A DNA stretch of 64,000 bases, taken from positions 49,121-113,120 of the forward strand of contig CANSKZ010000006.1 in the NCBI GenBank assembly GCA_947647595.1, written 5' to 3'. The notes under the pieces were generated by a model that saw only the letters and a program-made list of their open reading frames with translations, did not search any database and was not told where the DNA came from. A program made the position numbers and the translations under genes. Shown here piece by piece: positions 30,033 to 40,077 of this stretch (the first letter of the stretch is position 1; each line of letters starts with the position of its first letter). The DNA comes from an uncultured Clostridium sp. Lineage in GTDB: Bacteria; Bacillota; Clostridia; TANB77; CAG-508.

Positions 30033-30474
30033 TTAGTCTCTCTCATTTTCTGTTTGTTTATCTAAATCAACTGAACCTTTATCTATTATCTCATTGACTA
30101 AATCCATTTTTTGTTCAGTCGTCATTTCTCTCGTTGCTTTTTCTGCTGCTGCCACTTTTTGCCCAGCTCCGCATAACTTCATTCAAATTCGCTTGTTCTG
30201 CATTCGCTTCTGATAATTCAAATATTGCATTTTCTTCTTTCGAAGACATTTTAGAACTTTCTTCATATTGTGCATATGCTTGAATATCTTGCATTACTTT
30301 GTCAAGATTTCCAGTGGTTCTCCAATTAACAAATGTATATTCGATTCCATTTTCTGCTGGCTTTTCAGGTAATTTTCCTTGATAGGTTACTTTTTCTCCT
30401 TTATTTACTTCTTGCTTATCTAAAATTGTTTTTTCATCTTCATCATAAAAAATGACTATCATTTTTTCGTTCAT
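30033..30474 (-). CDS. Uncharacterised protein read through a CGGA +1 shift
   Basis: The N-terminal part is a small beta domain like those of Listeria-Bacteroides repeats (VIFYDEDEKTILDKQEV, KPAENGIEYTFVNWRTTG). The rest is helical and acidic. In the zero frame it would end soon after NLNEVM with Ser-rich basic residues. In the +1 frame it continues with GAGQKVAAAEKATREMTT and runs to TAA at 30033. The junction is ATG CGG AGC; skipping the C at 30171 gives ATG GGA GCT. The product would have 146 residues. There is AAGGAGG before the ATG. Function unknown. The composition after the junction (Ala, Glu, Lys, Thr) fits the preceding acidic helix much better than the zero-frame tail does. Confidence 0.7.
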
Positions 30475-30558
30475 TTTTCCTCCTTCTCAAGTTTCTTTTG
30501 TATTTTTATTTATTATATGATATAAAATATTTTTTAGCAAGAAATTTCATAAGATTTT

Positions 30559-31035
30559 TTATTTTCGAATTGCCAAAATTTTGAACTTCAAAACACCTGC
30601 TGGAGCTTGCACATCTACAACATCTTTTACTTTTTTACCAAGCAACGCTTCTCCAATTGGTGATTCATTTGAAATTTTATTTTGTGATAAATCAACTTCT
30701 GTTGAACCAACAATAGTATATTCCACTTCTTCATTAAATTCGATATCAAGCACTTTTACAACATTTCCTACTTGAACCGTTTTCGTATCGATTTCTGATT
30801 CATCAATAATTTTAGCATATTTTAATTTATTTTCTAATTCAGCAATTTTCATCTCATTGGCTGCTTGTGCATTTTTAGCTTCGTCATATTCAGAATTTTC
30901 GGATAAATCACCAAATCCTAATGCAACTTTGATTCTTTCTGCAATTTCGTATCTCGTTTCCGTTTTCAATTTTTCTAATTCTTTTTCTAAATTATCATAT
31001 CCTTCTTGTGTCAATAAATATTCTTTTTCTCCCAT
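30559..31035 (-). CDS. greA: Transcription elongation factor GreA
   Basis: A 158-residue GreA: N-terminal coiled coil ([33 protein letters not shown], which carries the acidic tip residues) and the C-terminal FKBP-like domain ([18 protein letters not shown]). The ATG at 31035 is chosen because AAGGAGG lies upstream; a longer frame adds 13 unrelated residues. GreA rescues backtracked RNA polymerase. Confidence 0.95.
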   Translation of the reverse strand: MGEKEYLLTQEGYDNLEKELEKLKTETRYEIAERIKVALGFGDLSENSEYDEAKNAQAANEMKIAELENKLKYAKIIDESEIDTKTVQVGNVVKVLDIEFNEEVEYTIVGSTEVDLSQNKISNESPIGEALLGKKVKDVVDVQAPAGVLKFKILAIRK

Positions 31036-31091
31036 GATTTTCTTTTCCTCCTTGTATACATTTTCGTATATCATTAGATATTATAATAAGG

Positions 31092-32030
31092 TTAAATCAT
31101 GATTTTGTCAAGAGTTTTTGGCAAAATTAAATTCGGTTTCTTGATAATTTTATAATTTTCATCTTGCAAATACAGTATTTGGGCATCATCTTCTACAAGC
31201 TCTTTTTTGATATTTTTATAACTTGTACGTTTATAAAGAAAACTCTCATACAAAATACGCGTGCTAAATCCTTCTAATTCTCTTTGATATTCTTTATATT
31301 TTTCTGGCATATCAAGTCCAAATCCAACAATATTAGTGCCAGCAAAATCCTTTTTGTGTAAACAATTTTGGGAATGAATCTGAATCATATATTCCGTTTT
31401 TGTAAAAGTACATTTTTTCAAATCATTTTTATCAAAATCAAAATTAACAACCATACTTGATTTATTTAAAGATTTTTTAAAATTCTTTGAAACATTAATA
31501 AGGACTCCATTTGCCTGATAAATTTCTTCTTCTAATTTTTGAAATTGTTTGGTCTGCGTTGTTAAAATATTGCAAACTTTTACTTTAGCAGAAATTTCTT
31601 TGATTTTTTCGGCAATGGTTTCATCCAACGTATGACATAAAATTGAGACTTCTTGATTTCCCATAAATTCACTTTTCATTTCCACGATATATTCCAACAC
31701 ATAATCTACCATATTTTTTAGCAACCAACTTCCATCCATTATGCGTAAAGAATTTTTTTGAGCAAAATCCAAAAATGCTGTATTTTCTCGTAAGTTTTCT
31801 GAAATACACAGATTATTCCAACATCTAATATTCGATAATATTTTGAGTTTTTGAAACATTTTTTGATTAACAATTGGTAAATAAATACATTCTAACTGAT
31901 TCATTTTTTGAATCTTAAATTTTCCTTTTCGACATTTTGATTGAAATAAAATTTTCTTCATAGCATTCGGAAACTTTTGATATTTTTGCAGGAACTTGTC
32001 CTGATTTTCTTCTAGTTTTAGATAAACCAC
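31092..32030 (-). CDS. Hypothetical protein, 312 residues, GTG start
   Basis: Not recognised. The start is GTG at 32030, with GAGGTG five bases upstream. The protein is basic and mixed alpha/beta. A segment of alternating strands and helices in the second half (VSILCHTLDETIAEKIKEIS, ANGVLINVSKNFKK) looks like a nucleotide-binding Rossmann-like fold, and three Cys are scattered in the first half. It follows ymdB and precedes greA on the same strand. Its ribosome binding site is inside a hairpin (32031-32064). Confidence 0.6.
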   Translation of the reverse strand: MVYLKLEENQDKFLQKYQKFPNAMKKILFQSKCRKGKFKIQKMNQLECIYLPIVNQKMFQKLKILSNIRCWNNLCISENLRENTAFLDFAQKNSLRIMDGSWLLKNMVDYVLEYIVEMKSEFMGNQEVSILCHTLDETIAEKIKEISAKVKVCNILTTQTKQFQKLEEEIYQANGVLINVSKNFKKSLNKSSMVVNFDFDKNDLKKCTFTKTEYMIQIHSQNCLHKKDFAGTNIVGFGLDMPEKYKEYQRELEGFSTRILYESFLYKRTSYKNIKKELVEDDAQILYLQDENYKIIKKPNLILPKTLDKIMI

Positions 32031-32064
32031 AAAATCACCTCTTTTTTATATATGAGGTGATTTT
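32031..32064 (-). promoter_or_regulatory. Hairpin that pairs the ribosome binding site of the downstream gene
   Basis: AAAATCACCTC (32031-32041) pairs perfectly over 11 bp with GAGGTGATTTT (32054-32064). In the minus-strand transcript the 3' arm carries the GAGGTG Shine-Dalgarno sequence of the GTG-started gene. It could act as a terminator for ymdB, as translational control of the next gene, or both. Confidence 0.55.
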
Positions 32065-32083
32065 CGATTTTATGCCTACTATT

Positions 32084-32854
32084 TTATAAATTTATTTTTT
32101 CTATTTTTATAACTTGATTTGTTGCATCATCTACTTCAAATAAGCAACTGTTAAACATGGCTTCTCCCTCTGCTAATTTATATCTTTCAGGAAGTGAAGT
32201 TTCGAATCTTTTAAACGAAACAGCAATGTCCATACCAATCACAGAATTTTTAGGTCCTGTCATACCAATATCGGTAATATAGGCTGTTCCCTTTGGTAGG
32301 GTTTTTTCATCAGCAGTTTGTACATGTGTATGTGTCCCAAAAATAATCGTTGCATCACCATCTAGATAATAGCCAAGCGCAATTTTTTCCGCAGTTGCTT
32401 CTGCATGAAAATCAACAATAATCATATCTACTTTTGATTTGATTTGCCCAACGATTTTCTTAGCAATTAAAAATGGATTTTCAGACAAAATTCCCATAGT
32501 GACCCTTCCAATCAAGTTGATAACTGCAATTTTTTTTCCTTTTTTCTCTAAAATTGTATATCCATTTCCTGGGTTATTTTCTGGATAATTTGCTGGTCTT
32601 ACAATTGTTTTTTCGTCAATAAATCCAAAAATTTCTTTTTTGCCCCATGTATGATTTCCCATGCTCACAACATCAACATTTAGTTTTAGGATATCACGAT
32701 ACATTTTTTCTGTAATTCCCATTCCATCTGCAGCATTTTCACCATTTACAATGCAAAAATCGATGTTATTCTCCTGCATTATTTTAGGTAAAACTTCCTT
32801 TAATTTTTGAATTCCACTTCTTCCAACAATATCACCTACTGCTAGGATATTCAT
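32084..32854 (-). CDS. ymdB: YmdB-type metallophosphoesterase
   Basis: A 256-residue calcineurin-like phosphodiesterase of the YmdB family. Metal-binding motifs: GDIVGRSG at the N-terminus, NGENAADGMG, SMGNHTWGKKE, DFHAEATAEK and GTHTHVQTADE. In Bacillus subtilis YmdB hydrolyses 2',3' cyclic nucleotides and cAMP and affects motility versus biofilm and the nanotube phenotype. Cytoplasmic, normal length. Confidence 0.92.
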   Translation of the reverse strand: MNILAVGDIVGRSGIQKLKEVLPKIMQENNIDFCIVNGENAADGMGITEKMYRDILKLNVDVVSMGNHTWGKKEIFGFIDEKTIVRPANYPENNPGNGYTILEKKGKKIAVINLIGRVTMGILSENPFLIAKKIVGQIKSKVDMIIVDFHAEATAEKIALGYYLDGDATIIFGTHTHVQTADEKTLPKGTAYITDIGMTGPKNSVIGMDIAVSFKRFETSLPERYKLAEGEAMFNSCLFEVDDATNQVIKIEKINL

Positions 32855-32883
32855 AGTTTCTTCTCCTTTTCTTATAAAAATTT

Positions 32884-33662
32884 TTATTGAGTTATTATTA
32901 AATCACAAATTAATTTTATAAACAATCCTATAAAAATAATAATAAATAATGGCTTCATAATTTTATTCTCTTTTTTTATTGCCAATCCAGCCCCAATATA
33001 ATTTCCTAGCATAGAACAAATCGCAGCTGGAATCGCTATTTCAAACATAATTTTACCAGAAAATAAAAATGTACTCATAGCTACTAAATTCAAACAACAA
33101 TTTACAATTCTAGCATTCCCACATGCTTTGATAGAACTTAATTTAAAAAAATGGATGAAGATTAAGATTAAAAACGAAGTTGTTCCTACCCCTAAAAAAC
33201 CTCCATAAAATCCCATCGCTAATCCAAATAGAATAGAAAATATTAATAATTTTATTTTTGACAAAGATTCTTCTATCTTATTATCATTTAATAAATTTTT
33301 TACATTTCCTTTTATTATTAATACAAAAATCAATATTGGCAAAATACAAACTAAAATATATTTTAAATAGCGGTCACTTAAATATAAGGTTAATCTAGTC
33401 CCTAATGCTGAACCAATCATACAAACAATAGCAAACAGAGCAACAGATTTCATATCAAATCTTTTTTCTTTTGTATAGCGAATCGCTGATGTAAGCGTCC
33501 TAAAAAAGACGCAAATTTATTGGTTCCATAAGCATTGTGTGCTGGTAAACCTGCTACAAGATAAGTAGGAATACTAATAAGAGCACCGCCACCAACAATG
33601 GCATCTAATATGCCACTTATCAATATAAAAGGTAAAATTAGCAATAATTTTTCTAATTGCAT
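32884..33662 (-). CDS. TauE/SafE (TSUP) family permease with a -1 frameshift
   Basis: A membrane protein with about eight helices, of the sulfite/organosulfonate exporter family. The first frame reads ILDAIVGGGALISIPTYLVA and GTNKFASFLG, then leaves the family and stops. The family sequence resumes in the -1 frame (TLTSAIRYTKEKRFDMKS) and runs to 32884. The junction is at TCT TTT TTA GGA CGC. A missing A (GGA ACG) would explain it, but T TTT TTA is also a classic -1 slippery heptamer in the correct frame. There is no CGG here, so this is not the same event as in the other split genes. Either a programmed shift, a broken gene or a sequencing error. Confidence 0.75.
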
Positions 33663-33686
33663 TATTTTATTCTCCTATCACGTTTT

Positions 33687-34190
33687 TTATTTCCAATTTG
33701 TTATATTATACTTCTCCGTTTTTTCTAACCTAGCAATTTGTTTTTGAATTTCGTTAATATCTTCCTGATTAAAAGATTCGAAACCTTCATAAAAGCCACT
33801 ATATTTATTAGGAAAAGTTAAAGCTTCTCCAAACACTTGGGTTTTTGAGCTTCTTGTTCTCCCATACAAATGAATATGAAATGTAGGTTTTACACCATCT
33901 TGATAAGCCCAATTACCGTTTTCTTGATAATTAATTCTCTCAATTTCAATTCCTCTATTTTTCATTCCAGCAATCATAGCTTCTCCTACCAACATTGTCA
34001 TTCTCATCACTTCAATTGCCATTCTTGGTTCTAAATCTGTTCTACTTTCTATATATTTTTCCTTTGCTCTAATCCAAATTTGTCCACCATCTAGTCTTGG
34101 AACATCTGGTTTTTTAGGAACAGCAGCTACAAAATTTTCTGTTTCAAAAATTATAGTATCTTTAAATTTTACACCATCTATTTCTTCCAT
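33687..34190 (-). CDS. HIT-like domain protein
   Basis: A 167-residue protein with the HIT-like signature FHIHLYGR (about residue 126), which in this family replaces HxHxHxx, and an upstream strand IIFETENFVAAVPKKPD. Proteins of this family bind or hydrolyse nucleotides. The reaction cannot be told. It lies between the permease and the HAD gene with short gaps. Confidence 0.7.
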   Translation of the reverse strand: MEEIDGVKFKDTIIFETENFVAAVPKKPDVPRLDGGQIWIRAKEKYIESRTDLEPRMAIEVMRMTMLVGEAMIAGMKNRGIEIERINYQENGNWAYQDGVKPTFHIHLYGRTRSSKTQVFGEALTFPNKYSGFYEGFESFNQEDINEIQKQIARLEKTEKYNITNWK

Positions 34191-34265
34191 TATTTATCTC
34201 CTCTTCCTTTCATCTTTCATAGTATATCACACGAACCTCTAAAACACAATCTTTCTCATCCTATT

Positions 34266-34730
34266 TTATTCTACAAAAGATGTCACATGATATGACTTAA
34301 ATCCTGCTTCTTCCGTTTGGCGAATTGTTTCATGTTTATCATCAATAAATACAATTTCTTCTTTTGTGATATTTAATTTTTTCGCATATTGCTCTAAAGC
34401 AACAACTTTAAGCTCTGAATTTGCTACAAAAATAATGTTTTCTTTTTTTATCATTGGATAATATTTAGCAAACCATTCCTGTTTTTCATCAATTTCATGA
34501 TTCGTCGTAATGGCTCCTAATACAAAAACCTTTTCTGGTTCTAATTGTTCAATCAAATGTAGCATCGTTTTTAATGGTCGATTATTCACAAATACATTCC
34601 CAAAAAACAATTCTTCATACGTTTGACCTCCCCAACCATTTCCACCACTTACATGGTCATTATAGCGATATTCTGCTAACGTCCCATCTACATCAAAAAA
34701 AACATATTTATTTTTTAACTTTTCTAACAT
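34266..34730 (-). CDS. HAD-type phosphatase
   Basis: A 154-residue HAD hydrolase. Motif I is FFDVDGTLAEY (nucleophile Asp), motif III/IV is IVFIDDKHETI near the C-terminus, and VFVLGAITTNHEIDE carries the motif II Thr region. The short cap suggests a small-molecule substrate such as a nucleotide monophosphate. The gene follows the ABC exporter after 26 bases. Confidence 0.8.
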   Translation of the reverse strand: MLEKLKNKYVFFDVDGTLAEYRYNDHVSGGNGWGGQTYEELFFGNVFVNNRPLKTMLHLIEQLEPEKVFVLGAITTNHEIDEKQEWFAKYYPMIKKENIIFVANSELKVVALEQYAKKLNITKEEIVFIDDKHETIRQTEEAGFKSYHVTSFVE

Positions 34731-34756
34731 CTTTTTTCTCCTTTATTATAATTTTT

Positions 34757-36368
34757 TTACATCTTACTTCCTACAAAATCTTCTTCTCGCATTCTATTTT
34801 CTTCAAATACATAATGCTTCTGGCAAATTCTTTTAATTTCATCACGATGCGTAACAATCAAAACCGTTTTATGTTTCAAATATCGCTCAATTAAATTAAC
34901 CATTAATTTTTCCGTTTCTTGATCCAAATTCGAAGTTGGTTCATCCAAAACATAAATTTCTTTATCAAGCAAAATACTACGAATAATATTAAATCTCTGT
35001 TTCTGCCCAACCGATAGTTTCAATCCTCTTTCTCCAACAACCGTGTCTAAACCATTTTCCAATTTTTCAATCCATTCATCAAGTCCTGCTTCTGTAAAAA
35101 TTTTAAGTATTTCATCATCTGAAATATTTCGACCTAAGCATAAATTTTCTCGTATGCTCAAATCAAACAAATCAATTTCTTGCGAAATATATGCCAAATC
35201 CAAATTGCCTTTTTGACTATTTCCATCAATTTTATAATGCTCATCTCCCACTTCAATATATCTAGAAAAAATATTCAAAAAGGTACTTTTTCCTTGTCCC
35301 GATTTTCCTACAATGCAAACTTTTTCCCCTCGCTTAATTTCGAAATGAGGAATCTGAATTTTAGTTTTAGATTCATCTGCATATTTAAATTCCAAATTTT
35401 CAATCTGAATCGTATTCCAATCTTCAATCAAAAGATTTTCCTCATCCGTTCCAATCATCTTTTCTACTTGATGAGTGGCTGCTTGGAATTTATTGAAATG
35501 AACAAATAGGAATCCTAATGCTTTCAATTCTCCTCTCAACAAATCAAAAATCGAAGCATAAAACAATAAAGTTGATAAAATATTTTCCCCTGCTTGCATC
35601 TTAAAATACAAGTTGATTAGAACAATTACATACATAATATACACAAACGTACTAATTCCATTCGAGCGAAATGAATAAAACAAATTTGCTTTGTCTAATT
35701 TAGGTAATACTTTTTCAAACAATTCTTCATTCTTTCGTTTAGCAAATTTACTAGCCCCTAATCTTTTCACTGTTCTTACATTTTGCAAAAAGTCCACATA
35801 AGTAGAATTATACTTTGAATAAGCATCATTATAATCTTCTTGAAGCACCACTATTTTTTTACCAAGCCATATACAATAAACTATGATTCCTATAATCATA
35901 CCTAAACAAATATAAAACATGGGTATATCTTGGCAAAATACTTGTACCAAAAACATAACAATTGATATAGAAACTCCACTAACAGTCTCAAAAATCTGTT
36001 CCATAAAATCTTCTGCTTCTTGTGTAATAATATCAATCTGCTTTTTTAAAAATCCATTATGTACTTTATTTAATTGAAATGGCTTCATTTTCACCACTCG
36101 ATTAAAATACGCTAGTCCGTAAATCTTTTGCATAGACATGTTCAAATTTTAACACATACATAATCCAAATTTCATTCAAAGCAACTGCTAATATTTTAGT
36201 CACAATAATCGATAGAATCAAACCTTTTAAACTTTCCAAAGTAAATGGCTCTTTTACAAAATAGGCTAAAAGAATTGGCGTACTATAAAAAAATAGATTG
36301 GTCAAAAAAGCATCAATAAAGCATAATACAAATTTCTTCTTATCTAAAATTTTAAACGCATATTTCAT
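34757..36368 (-). CDS. ABC exporter (fused membrane and ATPase domains), read through a CGGA +1 shift
   Basis: A half-transporter with six membrane spans and an ATPase domain. The N-terminal 85 residues (KYAFKILDKKKFVLCFIDAF, two spans) end in the zero frame at KDLRTSVF. The +1 frame continues LAYFNRVVKMKPFQL, four further spans, then Walker A GKSGQGKST, signature KLSVGQKQR, Walker B LDEPTSNLD and the H loop VTHRDE. The junction is TTA CGG ACT; skipping the C at 36119 gives TTA GGA CTA GCG. The full product is 536 residues, normal for this type. Without the shift the ATPase would lack the first two spans. Probable multidrug or peptide export. Confidence 0.85.
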
Positions 36369-36468
36369 TGTTTCTTCCTTTCGTTTATGACAATGATTAT
36401 ATCATGAATTATTGCAATTGTCTATTTTTTTATGGTAAACTGTAACCTTTATTTTTTATACATTACTA

Positions 36469-36497
36469 TTGTAATATAATTTTTTCTATGCTATAAT
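36469..36497 (+). promoter_or_regulatory. Promoter for the cationic peptide gene
   Basis: TTGTAA at 36469-36474, a 17-base spacer, TATAAT at 36492-36497. A hairpin ATTGCTTTT-ATCC-AAAAGCAAT lies in the leader (about 36520-36541). Confidence 0.7.
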
Positions 36498-36597
36498 AAA
36501 TAAAATTTATTTTATCTTATTGCTTTTATCCAAAAGCAATCTTTCCAAAAATAAAAAGCATAATAACAACTGCCTTATGAAAGGAGGTGATGCTATT

Positions 36598-36714
36598 ATG
36601 TTATTAACAAGAAAACAGAAGAGAAAACTTAAGAACCGATTACATAAATTATTTAAATATCTTACAAAAATTTTAACATTTATAAAACTTTTACGTGATA
36701 CCTTCGGTTTTTAA
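36598..36714 (+). CDS. Cationic amphipathic peptide, 38 residues
   Basis: ATG at 36598 with a perfect AAAGGAGGTGA eight bases upstream. The product starts MLLTRKQKRKLKNRLHK and continues with FKYLTKILTFIKLL. It has about 13 basic residues and one acidic one, and the hydrophobic residues fall on one face of a helix. Own promoter, a 100-base leader with a hairpin, and a strong terminator. No export signal. It could be a type I toxin, a bacteriocin-like peptide or a small membrane-associated regulator. No family recognised. Confidence 0.65.
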   Translation: MLLTRKQKRKLKNRLHKLFKYLTKILTFIKLLRDTFGF

Positions 36715-36720
36715 GATAAA

Positions 36721-36756
36721 AATAGGTAGTGTTCCAGCACTACCTATTTTTTATTT
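36721..36756 (+). terminator. Terminator of the cationic peptide gene
   Basis: AATAGGTAGTG at 36721-36731 pairs perfectly with CACTACCTATT at 36738-36748, followed by a T run. Confidence 0.85.
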
Positions 36757-36842
36757 TTTTATGCTATTAACAAGATTCATATAATATATCATTATATGAT
36801 TTTTATTATACACCTTTTTTCTCGTTTGTCAAGACATTTTTT

Positions 36843-39800
36843 CTATATCTCCACAATATTCACAACATCCAATTCTTCTTCCTTTACCTCATTTTCAATG
36901 GCATCATACAAAGCATTTACGGTATCTAGTGATGTGAAACAAGGAATTTTACATTCCACAGCTGTTCGACGAATTTTAAATCCATCTCGACTAGATTCTT
37001 TTCCTTTGGTTGGCGTGTTAATCACAAAATTAATTTTACCAGACTGAATCAAATCAATAATGCTATCTTTTCCTTCCCAAATTTTTTCTACCACATTTGC
37101 CTGAATGCCATTTGACGCTAAGAAATTGGCTGTACCAGAAGTCGCATAAATTTGAAAGCCTTTATTGAAAAATTTCTGTGCAATTGGTAGCATTTCTTCT
37201 TTATCTTTATTACGAACCGTAATCAAAATACTTCCCTTCGTCGATACATTCGCACCACTGCTAATAAACGCCTTCAAAGTTGCTTTATGAAATTCTCGCG
37301 AAACACCCAAAACTTCTCCCGTAGACTTCATTTCTGGTCCCAAACTTGTATCCGCATTTTTAATTTTCTCAAAAGAGAACACTGGCATTTTCACACAAAC
37401 ATACTCACTTCTCTTATATACACCAGTTCCAAAGCCAATATCCTTCAATTTCTCTCCAAACATCACACGGGTTGCGATATCAATCATTGGCAAATTCGTC
37501 ACTTTGCTAATGTAAGGAACCGTTCTACTAGAACGAGGATTCACCTCAATAATATACACTTCATCATTTGAAATAATAAATTGAATATTAATCATCCCAA
37601 TTACATTTAATTCTTTCGCAATTTTCCTTGTGTATTCAATCATTTTCTCTTGATGTATTTCAGAAATACTTTGCGTTGGATACACCGAAATACTATCTCC
37701 CGAGTGAACACCCGCTCTTTCCAAATGCTCCATAATGCCAGGAATCAAAACATCTTCTCCATCACAAATCGCGTCTACCTCCAGTTCTTTTCCCAACATA
37801 TATTTATCAACCAAAATAGGATGTTCTTGTGCAATCAAATTAATTTCATTGATGTAAGTTTCAATTTCATTATCATCATAAGCAATCGCCATTCCTTGTC
37901 CACCTAGAACATAAGAAGGTCGCACTAAAACAGGATACCCCAATCGATTCGCCACTTCTTTAGCCTCTTGAACCGTATAAATCGTACTTCCCTTTGGACG
38001 CATAATACCACAATTATTCAGTGCATCATCAAATTCTTTTCTATCTTCTGCTCGATCCATGTCTCTTTCACTTGTCCCAATAATTTTTACGCCCATATCA
38101 GACAATGCCTTCGTCAGTTTTATTGCCGTCTGTCCACCAAACTGCACAATCGCTCCTTCTGGTTTTTCGACATCTACTATATTTTTTACATCTTCTGCTG
38201 TTAATGGTTCAAAATACAATTTATCCGCAATATCAAAATCCGTACTAACTGTTTCTGGATTATTATTCACAATAATTGTTTCGTAGCCAAGTTCCTTCAA
38301 TGCCCACACACCATGCACACTACAATAATCAAATTCAATTCCTTGTCCAATGCGAATTGGACCGAGAACCGAAGCACCATTATTTTTTTCTGATCCGTTT
38401 GTTTTACTTCATTTTCATCGTCATAACTTGAATAATAGTATGGTGTTCTAGCCTCAAATTCAGCAGCACAAGTATCTACCATTTTAAAATTAGCCATGAT
38501 TCCATTTTCTTCGCGTATTTTTTGAATTTCGCCCTCTGTCTTGCCACTCAATTTGGCAATAACTTTATCCGTAAATCCTAGCTTTTTGGCTTTCAATAAC
38601 AATCTAGGATTCATTTCATTAACACTAAGTTCATTTTCCATACGAACAATTTTATAAATACTACCAATAAAAAATCGGTCAATCGTTGTAATTTCATGGA
38701 TTTTGTCGACTGAAATTTCTCTTCGGATGGCTTCTGCAATCACAAAAATTCTATCATTATCTACATCTTTTAGTTTTTCTAAAATCTCTTCTTTTTCCAA
38801 ATCTTGTAAACCTGGCATTATGAAACTATCCATATTTTCTTCCAAAGAACGAATCGCTTTCAAAAGTCCTGCTTCCAAATTCGGTGCAATCGCCATCACT
38901 TCTCCTGTCGCTTTCATTTGCGTACCAAGCGTTCGATTGGCTGTTAAAAATTTCTTAAATGGCCACTTTGGAATTTTCACAACCACATAATCCAAAACTG
39001 GTTCAAAACAAGCATACGTTTTTCCCGTTACTTCATTTCTGATTTCATCCAACGTATACCCCAATGCAATCTTGGTTGCCACTTTTGCAATCGGATATCC
39101 TGTCGCTTTCGACGCCAAAGCAGACGAACGACTCACTCTTGGATTAACCTCAATTACTGCATATTCAAAACTATTTGGATTTAACGCAAATTGTACATTA
39201 CACCCACCTTCAATTTTCAAAGCTGAAATAATTTTTATCGCCGATGTTCGAAGCATTTGATATTCTTTATCTGCCAATGTTTGCGAAGGTGCCACAACAA
39301 TACTATCTCCCGTATGAACACCAACTGGGTCAATATTTTCCATATTACAAATCGTAATACAATTTCCTGCGCTATCACGCATTACCTCATACTCCACTTC
39401 TTTCCAACCAGTAATACACTTTTCCACCAAAATTTGATGCACTCTTGACATACGAAGTCCAGAACCCGCAATTTCTTCCAATTCCTCAAAAGTAGTCGCA
39501 ATTCCACCACCAGTTCCACCCAACGTATAAGCTGGTCTGATAATAACAGGAAATCCAATTTCTCTTGTAAAATCCATTGCATCCTCAACACTTTCTACCA
39601 CTTTGCTAGCAATACATGGCTCATTAATCGATTCCATCATATCTTTAAAAGCTTGTCTATCTTCCGCATTTTTAATACCTTCTGTTCCCGTTCCTAAAAG
39701 ACGAACATTATGTTCCGTCAAAAATCCATTTTCTGCTAATTCCATCGCTAAATTCAATCCTGTTTGGCCACCCAAATTAGGTAAAATGCTATCTGGCTTT

Positions 39801-40043
39801 TCTTTTTCAATCACTTTTTTTACTGTCGTAACAGTCAATGGCTCTATGTATATTTTATCCGCCATATTTTTATCTGTCATAATAGTCGCTGGATTAGAAT
39901 TAATTAAAACCACTTCAATTCCTTCTTTTTTTAATTCACGACACGCTTGTGTTCCAGCATAATCAAACTCGGCAGCCTGACCAATAATAATTGGTCCGAG
40001 AACCGATTACTAATACTTTCTTAATTTCATCATTTTTTGGCAT
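36843..40043 (-). CDS. carB: Carbamoyl-phosphate synthase large subunit with three CGGN +1 shifts
   Basis: CarB makes carbamoyl phosphate for pyrimidines and arginine. ATG at 40043 after AGGAGAAAT. Reading starts [15 protein letters not shown]; the zero frame is then lost at TCT CGG ACC. Skipping C39998 gives TCT GGA CCA and the family sequence GSGPIIIGQ. Near the middle KKIMVL is followed by CTT CGG TTC TCG GTC C; skipping C38371 and C38364 gives CTT GGT TCT GGT CCA, that is [17 protein letters not shown], again canonical. With the three skips the gene is one chain of 1065 residues, the expected CarB length, through the ATP-grasp halves, the oligomerisation domain and the MGS-like C-terminus. 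No other in-frame CGG was found. Confidence 0.9.
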
Positions 40044-40077
40044 TCTCTTATTTCTCCTAACTTTTATAATTATCTCA

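Noticed and set aside
33481..33510. TauE/SafE shift as another CGGN event
   Set aside because: There is no CGG at the junction and the net shift is -1; it must have another cause.
38365..38398. A -1 slippage on the run of seven A in the middle of carB
   Set aside because: A -1 shift there reopens the frame but gives [11 protein letters not shown], which does not fit the family. Two CGGT +1 readings give KKIMVLGSGP, the canonical sequence.
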